Of a DNA stretch of 64,000 bases, positions 56,061 to 64,000 are shown in pieces. Position 1 is the stretch's first letter. Each line of letters starts with the position of its first letter. This DNA is from Flavobacteriales bacterium (GTDB taxonomy: Bacteria > Bacteroidota > Bacteroidia > Flavobacteriales_F > PHOS-HE28): assembly GCA_023382455.1 (NCBI GenBank), contig JAHDVX010000001.1, positions 124,001-188,000 on the forward strand. Reading direction: 5' to 3'. The position numbers were made by a program, and so were the translations under genes. The notes under the pieces were generated by a model, which did no database searches, was not told the origin of the DNA, and saw only the letters and a program-made list of their open reading frames with translations.

Positions 56061-56072
56061 TCGTGCTTGCGC

Positions 56073-57719
56073 TTACGGCTTCCTGCCGTTGGCCAACACC
56101 TGGAGGTGGCCGGTATAGGTCTTCTCCATGACGTCGATCACGTAGAAGTACACCCCGTCACTGAGGCCTGTGGCGTTGAACGTGTTCTGGTAATTGCCCA
56201 CGTTGAGCACCTCCTTGCCCCAGCGGTCCCAGATGCGCACCCGGTTCTCGCGGCCCTTGATGCCCTCCACCACGAATCGGTCGTTCATCCCATCGCCGTT
56301 GGGGGTGATCACGTTCGGAATGATGACCTCGCAACCCGCATCCACCACCACGTCCACCATCACCTGTTTCGGGCACTCATCCGAGGCCACCACGGTATAG
56401 GTCCCGTTCTCCATGCCCGGAACGTACACCGTATTGCTGTTCAAGGTGTCTCCCCAGGCCAGGGTAACCTGCCCGAAGCCGCCGGTGACGGTGGCGTTCA
56501 ATGGGATGGAATCCTGGTCGCAGGTCAAGAGCAGCGCAGTTTCCGTCTGGATCTCCATGGGGGTGTAATCGATCAAAGCCAACATGGCCGATGCGGTGAC
56601 GGTGTCACCGCAGGCATTCACCAGGAAGATGTTCATGATGGCCGTTTCCACCCCTTCTGTGATGCCGTCATCAAACACTTGGATCGGCAGGTCCACCGAG
56701 CTCTGTCCCGGCGGAATGGAAACAGGGCCCGCGATGGAGGTAAAGTCCGTGCCGGCCGTGGCAGTGCCGGTAAAGAAGAAATCGAAGGTGTAGGCGCTGT
56801 CCGCCGACTGGCCCTGGGGGCGGTGCACGGTGTAGCGGCCACCATCGCAGCCCTCGGCGGCCGTGGCATCGCCGGAGAGCGTGGCCGCCGTCACCGTGGG
56901 CAGGCTGGTGGACTGGAAGCTTCCGGCCTGCAGGAACACGGCGCTGTCATAGCCGGTATCGCCCGCATCGCAGATGGCGAGCTTGATGTGGTAGGTGGCC
57001 CCACAGGTCACGGCGGCCTCAGCGGTGAGCACGGTGGTGTACCCGCCGAAGATCACCGTGGTCCCGTTCGTGTTGCTCACGTAGTACTGTGCGTTGGCCG
57101 CGGGGCAGGCGAAGCCGTCCGAGCCGTGGATGTTGGCGATCGATACCGGGAGCGTGGTCCCCGGCACCAGCGCGATGTTCATGGCATTGTTCGTGTACGG
57201 CCCCGTGATCCCCGGGCCGCTGATGAAGAAGCCGAACACATCATTATAGGCCGGGCTGCAATTGAAATCCGGGTACTCCTCCGAGGCGAAGACATAGTTG
57301 AATCGCACCGAATCACCCGTGGGGATGAAATCAAACTCCAGTACGGCCTTGTCGTTGCTGCTTCCGCCCGGGTTGGCCTGGGAGATGATGCTCAGCAGGT
57401 CGGGGTCGCCGCCGGTGCCCAGCATATCACTGTTGATGCCCATTTCATTGCCCGGGATGGAACTGGCCAGTCCGGAGGTCAGGATCAGGCCTTGGCTGAT
57501 GCCGAAGGAACCCGCCGCTGCCGTGAAACTCCCCGACCCGTCCTGGGGGGTGGCGGGCATCGGGGTACCGTTGTAGGTGATGTTCGAAACGGTGACACCA
57601 GCCCCCGTCAGTACGTTCTGCACCAACTGGGCCGGGGTCATGGTGGTGGTCACCGTCATCTGGGCAGCGGCCGGCATGGCGGCGGCGCCCAGCACGAGGA
57701 AGAGGAGGGGTCGGATCAT
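56073..57719 (-). CDS. Choice-of-anchor L protein with gliding-motility/T9SS type B C-terminus
   Basis: AQLVQNVLTGAGVTVSNITYNG, VFASEEYPDFNCSPAYNDVFGFFISGPG; C-term PNVITPNGDGMNDRFVV..WDRWGKEV. Confidence 0.9.
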   Translation of the reverse strand: MIRPLLFLVLGAAAMPAAAQMTVTTTMTPAQLVQNVLTGAGVTVSNITYNGTPMPATPQDGSGSFTAAAGSFGISQGLILTSGLASSIPGNEMGINSDMLGTGGDPDLLSIISQANPGGSSNDKAVLEFDFIPTGDSVRFNYVFASEEYPDFNCSPAYNDVFGFFISGPGITGPYTNNAMNIALVPGTTLPVSIANIHGSDGFACPAANAQYYVSNTNGTTVIFGGYTTVLTAEAAVTCGATYHIKLAICDAGDTGYDSAVFLQAGSFQSTSLPTVTAATLSGDATAAEGCDGGRYTVHRPQGQSADSAYTFDFFFTGTATAGTDFTSIAGPVSIPPGQSSVDLPIQVFDDGITEGVETAIMNIFLVNACGDTVTASAMLALIDYTPMEIQTETALLLTCDQDSIPLNATVTGGFGQVTLAWGDTLNSNTVYVPGMENGTYTVVASDECPKQVMVDVVVDAGCEVIIPNVITPNGDGMNDRFVVEGIKGRENRVRIWDRWGKEVLNVGNYQNTFNATGLSDGVYFYVIDVMEKTYTGHLQVLANGRKP

Positions 57720-57734
57720 GCGCTGTAATTGGAT

Positions 57735-60398
57735 TTAGCGGCCGTTGGATCCACGGATCAGCGTGACATGCCCGTATTTCTCGTTGGCCTCATAGAAGTG
57801 TCCTTTCGCCCGGTACTTGTACACGTATACACCGGTGGTCGCATCGGTGCCTCCGTTCACCTTTCCGTCCCAGGGTGTGTTGATGTCATCGGATTCGAAG
57901 ACCAAGTGTCCCCAACGGTCGAAGATCACCAGATGGAACTCCTCGACCGAGGAATACACCGGGCCAAATGTATCGTTAATGTTATCACCGTCAGGGGTAA
58001 AGGCATTGGGGAAGAACAGCGTGCCGGGCGGCTTCATCAGCAGGCTGTCCACGGCGCGGCACCCTTCCTGGCTCACCGTGTGCAAGGTGACCCAATGGTC
58101 CTCCAGGTCCTCGTAGCTGTGCCTGATGGAGGTCGCCTTCACCAAGGTGCCGTCACCCAGGTCCCAGATCATCACCGGCACGGTGTAGGGTATGGTGGCC
58201 GCTTGGAAGAGCCAATCGTCCTGGCCTTGGTTGTAGATGAGGATGTGCGCCTCCGGATGCTGCACGGTGACCTTGGAGGTGGCCGAGACGTATTCCCCGC
58301 AGTGGTCCGCCGCGCTCACCGTGAACTCGGCATCCTGGTCACCGGCATACATGTACTGCGGGTCGCTCCAGGCCCATCCCGCCCAGTCCAAGGTGTACAC
58401 GCCGGAAGCCCCGGAAACCTGGGCCCAGAGCAGGATGGAATCCCCCGCACAGATGGTGCTGTCCGGTGTGAGGCTGATCTGCAACGGCTCGTATCGCGGA
58501 TAGCGCGTGGTGAAGACGCTATCGGCGGAGTAGCCGCACTGGTCCTGCACATGGAGCACGTAATCGGCATCGGTGGGCACACCTACCAGCAGCGTATCGG
58601 CCGTACTGAGCACATCGCCGGATGCATTGGTCCAGCTGTAGGTGTAAACGCCATTGCCCCCGGTAACCCCTCGCGGGAAGAGCACCACGGAATCACCGGT
58701 GCAGAACACCGTGGAATCCCAGGAAAGGATCTGGATGTCGGGCAAGGGCGCGGTGCTCACCAGCACGGAATCCGAGGCGCTGTGCATGCACCCGTCGTAG
58801 GCGGTGAGCACATACCACAGGGGGTCGCCGGCGGGCACGTTGAGGGTGGCGGCATTGCCCACCACGGCACCGTTCACCGTCCACTCATAGGTATACGTTC
58901 CGTTGCCGCCCACGGTGGAAACCGCCATGATGTCGGCATTGCCCAGGCAGGCGATGGCCGTATCGGGGCTAGCCGTCACGCCCATGGGGGCATAGGCCGG
59001 GATGAACACGGTGATACTGTCCAGCACCGCCGGCACGCTGCACGTGTCCATCACGGTGACGTGGAACGTGGTGGTGGTGTCCACCTGCACGTTGATCGTG
59101 GCCGACGTATCGCCCGTGCTCCACAGGTAGCTGTACAGTCCTGTTCCCCCGGTGACCTGCGGCCCGATGTCATAGCTCTGGCCACACAGTCCGTTGACGT
59201 CGTCGGTGACCAGTTGCAGGGGCGGGTACTGGTCGATGTAAAAGGTGAAGTCGCTGATCACCTGGGTGCCGCTGCATTGGATGTTCTGGGTGATGTGGAT
59301 CTCGATGGTCTCCAGTCCGTCGGCATCGTAGGGCACGGTGAGCGGCACGGTGAACACGGTGTCGCCCGCCTCATAGATGATCTGCGTGGGCAGCGGCGGG
59401 TAGTAATCCACGCCGGCCGTGGAGGTGCCGCTGATCACGAAATTCACCGTGTCCACCACCGAGGTGTCGCCCATGCGGTAGAAGTTGAACGGAATGACAC
59501 CGCAGCCCTCGAACAGCGTGGAATCGTTCACGCTCAGGCCGGCCCCTGAAGTGGTGAGCGATGGAACGATCTGGCCGGTGCTGGCAAAACTGCCGGCCTG
59601 CAGGAACACGGCGCTATCGTAGCTGCTGTCCCCCGCGTCGCAGATCGCCAGCTTGATGTGGTACGTCTGCCCGCAGATCACCTCGGCCATGGCCGTAAGC
59701 ACGGTGGTGTAGCCCCCGAAGATCACTGTGTTGCCTCCGGTGTTGGTCACATAGTACTGTGCATTCGCAGGCCCGCAGCCGAAGCCGCCGTCCGCACCAT
59801 GGATATTGGCGATGGATACCGGCAGTGATGTTCCGGGCACCAGCGCGATGTTCATGGCGTTGTTGCTGTATGGCCCGGTGATGCCCGGTCCGCTGATGAA
59901 GAAGCCGAACACGTCGTTGAACGACGGGCTGCAGTTGAATCCCGGGTATTCCTCGGAGGCAAAGACGTAATTGAACTTCACGGAATCGCCCGTGGGCACG
60001 AAGTCGAACTCCAGCACGGCCTTGTCGTTGCTGCTGCCGCCCGGGTTCAGTTGGTTGATGATGGCCAGCAGGTCGGGATCGCTGCCCGTGCCCAGGTTGT
60101 CGCTGTTGATGCCCGGCTCCGGCCCGGGGATGGAATTGGCCAGGCCGGAAGTGAGGATCAAGCCCTGTTCAATGGCGAATGAACCGGGCACGGCCGTGTA
60201 GGACCCGGAGCCCGGTTGCGGGGTGGCCGGGGAATTCACGCCGTTGTACTTGATGTTGCTCACCGTAACGCCGCCGCCCAGCAGCACATTCTGCACCAGC
60301 TGGGCCGGCGTCATGGACGTGGACACCATCATTTGTGCATGTACGGGCACTGCCAAGGCAAACAGACAAGGCAAGAGGAAGCGGGCGGGGGCCTTCAT
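57735..60398 (-). CDS. Choice-of-anchor L protein with PKD-like repeats and T9SS type B C-terminus (paralog of previous)
   Basis: Same N-terminal ~290 aa architecture; PNAFTPDGDNINDTFGP..FDRWGHLVF. Confidence 0.9.
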   Translation of the reverse strand: MKAPARFLLPCLFALAVPVHAQMMVSTSMTPAQLVQNVLLGGGVTVSNIKYNGVNSPATPQPGSGSYTAVPGSFAIEQGLILTSGLANSIPGPEPGINSDNLGTGSDPDLLAIINQLNPGGSSNDKAVLEFDFVPTGDSVKFNYVFASEEYPGFNCSPSFNDVFGFFISGPGITGPYSNNAMNIALVPGTSLPVSIANIHGADGGFGCGPANAQYYVTNTGGNTVIFGGYTTVLTAMAEVICGQTYHIKLAICDAGDSSYDSAVFLQAGSFASTGQIVPSLTTSGAGLSVNDSTLFEGCGVIPFNFYRMGDTSVVDTVNFVISGTSTAGVDYYPPLPTQIIYEAGDTVFTVPLTVPYDADGLETIEIHITQNIQCSGTQVISDFTFYIDQYPPLQLVTDDVNGLCGQSYDIGPQVTGGTGLYSYLWSTGDTSATINVQVDTTTTFHVTVMDTCSVPAVLDSITVFIPAYAPMGVTASPDTAIACLGNADIMAVSTVGGNGTYTYEWTVNGAVVGNAATLNVPAGDPLWYVLTAYDGCMHSASDSVLVSTAPLPDIQILSWDSTVFCTGDSVVLFPRGVTGGNGVYTYSWTNASGDVLSTADTLLVGVPTDADYVLHVQDQCGYSADSVFTTRYPRYEPLQISLTPDSTICAGDSILLWAQVSGASGVYTLDWAGWAWSDPQYMYAGDQDAEFTVSAADHCGEYVSATSKVTVQHPEAHILIYNQGQDDWLFQAATIPYTVPVMIWDLGDGTLVKATSIRHSYEDLEDHWVTLHTVSQEGCRAVDSLLMKPPGTLFFPNAFTPDGDNINDTFGPVYSSVEEFHLVIFDRWGHLVFESDDINTPWDGKVNGGTDATTGVYVYKYRAKGHFYEANEKYGHVTLIRGSNGR

Positions 60399-60531
60399 GG
60401 AAAGGATATGCGGATGGAAAGGTAACCGGATCGTCCTATTGACCGAAAAAACGGGTTTCAGGTTGCCCGCCACCGCGGATCCCGGCATCCAGGCAGCGGG
60501 CCGCTACCTTTGGCGCCCTGATCCCATTTCG

Positions 60532-61908
60532 ATGCCGAACACCCCCGTGGATGCCCATATCGAGGCCAATAAGGGCCGTTTCCTGGATGAACTGCTGGAC
60601 CTGTTGCGCATCCCCAGCGTGAGCGCCGACCCCAAGTACAAGGCCGATGTGGCGCGTTGCGCGGAGGCGGTGAAGGTCCGTCTGGTGGAGGCCGGCCTGG
60701 ACAAGGTGGAGGTATGCCCCACCCCGGGGCATCCCATCGTATACGGCGAGAAGATCATCGACCCCGCCAAGCCCACCGTGCTGGTGTACGGCCACTACGA
60801 CGTGCAGCCACCCGACCCGTTGGACCTGTGGGACAGCCCGCCCTTTGAGCCTGTGGTGAAGGACGGCATGATCTACGCCCGCGGCAGCGCCGACGACAAG
60901 GGGCAGTTCTACATGCACGTGAAGGCCCTGGAAGCCATGTTGCGCACCAACGGTCTGCCCTGCAACGTGAAAGTGATGATCGAGGGTGAGGAGGAGGTGG
61001 GCTCCACCAACCTGGGCCCCTTCGTGAAGGCCAACAAGGAGCGGCTGGCGGCGGACGTGGTGCTGATCAGCGACACGAGCATGATCGCCAACGACGTGCC
61101 CAGCATCAACACCGGCCTGCGCGGGCTGAGCTACCTCGAGGTGGAGGTCACCGGGCCGAACCGGGACCTGCACAGCGGCGTGTACGGCGGCGCGGTGGCC
61201 AACCCGATCAATGCGCTCTGCGAGATGATCGCCAGCCTGCACGATGCCGATCGGCGCATCACCATCCCCGGCTTCTACGACGCCGTGCGGGAGCTCAGCA
61301 CACAGGAGCGGGCCGCCCTCGCCGAGGCACCCTTCGATGAGCAGGAATACACGCGGGACCTGGGCATCCCGGCAGTGCGGGGGGAGCAAGGCTACAGCAC
61401 GCCCGAGCGTGCCAGCATCCGGCCCACGCTGGACGTGAACGGCATCTGGGGCGGCTACATCGGTGAAGGCGCCAAGACCGTGCTGCCCAGCAAGGCCAGC
61501 GCCAAGATCAGCATGCGCCTGGTGCCGGACCAGAAAAGCGCCGAGATTACCCGGCTCTTCCAACAGCACTTCGAATCCATCGCCCCGGTGGGTGTAACGG
61601 TGAAGGTGACGCCCCACCACGGCGGCGAGGCGGCGGTGACGCCCACGGACAGCCCCGCCTACCTGGCCGCAAGCAAGGCTATGGAGGAGGCCTTCGGCAA
61701 GAAGCCCATCCCTACCCGCGGCGGCGGCAGCATCCCCATCGTGGCGCTCTTCGAAAAGGAGCTGGGCCTGAAGACCATCCTCTTCGGCTTCGGGCTGGAC
61801 AGCGACAACATCCACAGCCCGAACGAGCGGTACGGCATCTTCAACTACATGAAGGGCATCACCGCCATCCCGCGCTTCTTCCACCACTTCGCCCAAAGCG
61901 GAAAGTGA
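60532..61908 (+). CDS. M20 family dipeptidase
   Basis: VLVYGHYDVQPPDPLDLW, ARGSADDKGQ, EGEEEVGSTNL, GFGLDSDNIHSPNER. Confidence 0.96.
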   Translation: MPNTPVDAHIEANKGRFLDELLDLLRIPSVSADPKYKADVARCAEAVKVRLVEAGLDKVEVCPTPGHPIVYGEKIIDPAKPTVLVYGHYDVQPPDPLDLWDSPPFEPVVKDGMIYARGSADDKGQFYMHVKALEAMLRTNGLPCNVKVMIEGEEEVGSTNLGPFVKANKERLAADVVLISDTSMIANDVPSINTGLRGLSYLEVEVTGPNRDLHSGVYGGAVANPINALCEMIASLHDADRRITIPGFYDAVRELSTQERAALAEAPFDEQEYTRDLGIPAVRGEQGYSTPERASIRPTLDVNGIWGGYIGEGAKTVLPSKASAKISMRLVPDQKSAEITRLFQQHFESIAPVGVTVKVTPHHGGEAAVTPTDSPAYLAASKAMEEAFGKKPIPTRGGGSIPIVALFEKELGLKTILFGFGLDSDNIHSPNERYGIFNYMKGITAIPRFFHHFAQSGK

Positions 61909-62384
61909 TGCCCGGCCGCCTGCGCACCCTGCCCCTGGCCTTGGGCCTGTTCATGGCCCTGCCAGGATGCATGAACTACACGGAGGTGCAGGTGCTGGGC
62001 GTACGAGAGGCCAGGCTGGACCGGCTGGACACCCGCGGGCTGTCCGCCACGGTGGCCATGGAAGTGGCCAACCCGAACAGTTACAAGATCACCGTGCAGG
62101 ACCCCGACGTGGACCTGTTCCTCAACGACATGGCCGTGGGCAAGGCCACCATGGACCAAGCCGTGGTGCTCGCCCCGGACAGCACGGCCATCTACCAGGT
62201 GCCGCTCCAGGTGGCCTTCTCCAAGGAGGACGGCGGCGTGCTGCCGGTGTTGCTGATGGCCGCCCTGAATCGTCAAATGAAGCTCACCGCCAAGGGTACC
62301 GTGGTGGGCAAGGCCCGCGGGTTGCGCAAGCGCTTCCCGTTGGAAGTGGAGCACGTCCTGGCGCCGGAAGGCAAGAACCCGTGA
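61908..62384 (+). CDS. LEA type 2/WHy-domain lipoprotein
   Basis: Lipobox ALPGC; VAMEVANPNSYKITVQDPDVDLFLN. Confidence 0.8.
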   Translation: MPGRLRTLPLALGLFMALPGCMNYTEVQVLGVREARLDRLDTRGLSATVAMEVANPNSYKITVQDPDVDLFLNDMAVGKATMDQAVVLAPDSTAIYQVPLQVAFSKEDGGVLPVLLMAALNRQMKLTAKGTVVGKARGLRKRFPLEVEHVLAPEGKNP

Positions 62385-62834
62385 TCAGGGTTCACCCTGG
62401 CGGACCACCCGGGCCTGCGAGGTGATCACGGCCCAGCCCAACGCGCCGTCCGCCAGGCCGATCACCAGGTCATCGGGGCCCGCCACCACCACTTCCTCCC
62501 AAGGCCTGTGCACCGGAAGTTCGCCGTGCATCTGCCAGTACAGGTGGATGTCCTCCCGCGCCGCGCCAGGCACCACCACACGCGTCTCCGGCCCGCGCAG
62601 CAGGAAGTTCAGCCACAGGGCACCGCAAAGCAACATCGGCCCCGGGGCCAGCAGGTTGAACCAGAACCATTCCACGCGGTCCATGCCCATGGCGGCGGCA
62701 TAGCAGCGCTTGGGCAGCAGGTTGCCCGCAAAGGCCAGCAGCGCGAACCAACGGAGCAACTCGCGGTAGGGCACCAAGGTCCGCTGGGCCACGAGGAAGA
62801 AGGTGAAGATGGCTCCGAAAAGCCCGATGAGCAT
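62385..62834 (-). CDS. Hypothetical membrane protein
   Basis: Three predicted TM segments; ORF between convergent neighbours. Confidence 0.6.
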   Translation of the reverse strand: MLIGLFGAIFTFFLVAQRTLVPYRELLRWFALLAFAGNLLPKRCYAAAMGMDRVEWFWFNLLAPGPMLLCGALWLNFLLRGPETRVVVPGAAREDIHLYWQMHGELPVHRPWEEVVVAGPDDLVIGLADGALGWAVITSQARVVRQGEP

Positions 62835-63039
62835 CAAATTCACCGGCCACTGGGGGCCATCGCGCCCGGCATCAACGCCGCGCTGTTGACGAGCCGCGCC
62901 GGGCCGGTGCCGGAGGCGCTCCGCAAGCGGCCTACCTTTATCCATCCCGTGCATGCCGTTGCCCCGCATCGCGTGCATCCCCGTTCCCGTAAGTTCCAAG
63001 AGGCAAGCCCCGCGCGGGCCGGCCGACGTGAAAGATACC

Positions 63040-64000
63040 ATGCCCGCCCACACCAATGCCCTTGTCCGGGAAACCAGCCCGTATCTGCTGCAACACGCGC
63101 ACAACCCGGTGAACTGGCGCCCTTGGGGCGAGGAGGCATTTGCGGACGCGAGAAGCAGGAACAAGCTGGTGCTGGTGAGCATCGGCTACAGCAGCTGCCA
63201 CTGGTGCCATGTGATGGAACATGAAAGCTTCGAGGATGAGGAGGTGGCCCGTGTGATGAACGAGCACTTCATCTGCATCAAGGTGGATCGTGAGGAACGC
63301 CCGGACGTGGACCAGGTGTACCTGTCGGCCGTGCAGCTCATGACCGGGCGCGGTGGTTGGCCGCTCAACTGCTTCACCCTGCCCGATGGGCGGCCCGTGC
63401 ATGGCGGCACCTACTTCCCCAAGGACCAATGGTTGCACGTCCTGGAGCAACTCTCCGGCCTCTGGCACAATGACCCCGGCCGGCTCAAGGAACACGCGGC
63501 CAAGCTGCTCTCCGGCCTACGGCAGAATGAGCTGGTCACGCCCAACAAGAAAGCCCCGGCCTTCACCCGTGAACAGGCCGCGCTGTTGGTGGCCGGCTTC
63601 ACCCGCCGCTTCGACACCGCCTGGGGCGGCGCGGACCGTGCGCCGAAATTCCCCATGCCGTGCACCCATGAATTCCTGCTGCGGTACGCCATGAGCGCAC
63701 GGGACAAGGCCTTGGCCGCGCAGGTACGCCTTACCCTGGACAAGATGGCCCAAGGCGGCATCTTCGACCAGGTGGGCGGAGGCTTCGCGCGCTACAGCAC
63801 CGACATCAGCTGGAAGGTGCCCCATTTCGAGAAGATGCTGTACGACAACGCACAGCTCATCTCCTTGTACAGCCATGCCCACCAGGCCTTCGGCCAGGAA
63901 ACCTACCGCGACGTGGCCGAGCGCACCATCGCCTGGGCCATGCGTGAGATGCGTAGTGCGGAAGGTGGATTCCACAGCGCGCTGGACGCCGATTCGGAGG
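63040..64000 (+). CDS. DUF255/thioredoxin-domain (YyaL-like) protein, truncated by window end
   Basis: [39 protein letters not shown]; in-frame start possible further upstream at 62953. Confidence 0.93.
   Translation, partial: MPAHTNALVRETSPYLLQHAHNPVNWRPWGEEAFADARSRNKLVLVSIGYSSCHWCHVMEHESFEDEEVARVMNEHFICIKVDREERPDVDQVYLSAVQLMTGRGGWPLNCFTLPDGRPVHGGTYFPKDQWLHVLEQLSGLWHNDPGRLKEHAAKLLSGLRQNELVTPNKKAPAFTREQAALLVAGFTRRFDTAWGGADRAPKFPMPCTHEFLLRYAMSARDKALAAQVRLTLDKMAQGGIFDQVGGGFARYSTDISWKVPHFEKMLYDNAQLISLYSHAHQAFGQETYRDVAERTIAWAMREMRSAEGGFHSALDADSE

Noticed and set aside
57729-59549. 606-aa plus-strand ORF opposite the anchor-L gene
   Set aside because: Shadow ORF; no recognisable motif
61905-61910. 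Earlier GTG start for the LEA-like lipoprotein
   Set aside because: ATG at 61908 gives a proper lipoprotein signal peptide; the difference is one codon

Overview
High-GC Bacteroidota chromosome window, Flavobacteriales-like judging by T9SS sorting domains, choice-of-anchor L/CHU_C-type proteins and TAnnTTTG -7 promoter elements. Most of it is ordinary core genome: purH-mreBCD-mrdA-rodA, ppiD/surA-like, miaB-sigma54 activator-lptE-secG-groESL, ggt, gldE-like CNNM-lptC-coaX, tRNA-Phe, gpmI, M20 dipeptidase, DUF255 protein. Four areas look less ordinary. (1) 0-2.6 kb: a type III Res-like helicase/nuclease C-terminus, an eroded VapBC-like pair, a perfect 44-bp palindrome and a DUF4143-type ATPase remnant cut by a REP-like sequence. 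(2) 7.1-16.9 kb: a putative phosphate-acquisition locus (TonB receptor, beta-helix lipoprotein, Na/Pi symporter, PhoR/PhoB-like pair). By eye, four of its promoters carry 5-bp direct repeats with an 11-bp period in a fixed register to the -7 box. A hicBA cassette flanked by BIME/REP-like repeats and a Cys-rich lipoprotein sit inside it. (3) 36.3-46.1 kb: an uncharacterised regulatory/proteolytic island bracketed by two related GAGTGCGAG-type inverted repeats. It holds sigma-70 / TM-TPR anti-sigma-like / exported TPR-CHAT protease, a REC-less LuxR protein, a 33-aa ORF, a 141-aa orphan, an HExxH...ExxxD secreted metalloprotease candidate, and a TPR histidine kinase. This is the best candidate for an undescribed system. 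(4) 56-60.4 kb: tandem anchor-L paralogs. All assignments come from reading translations and motifs. No database search or computation was run.
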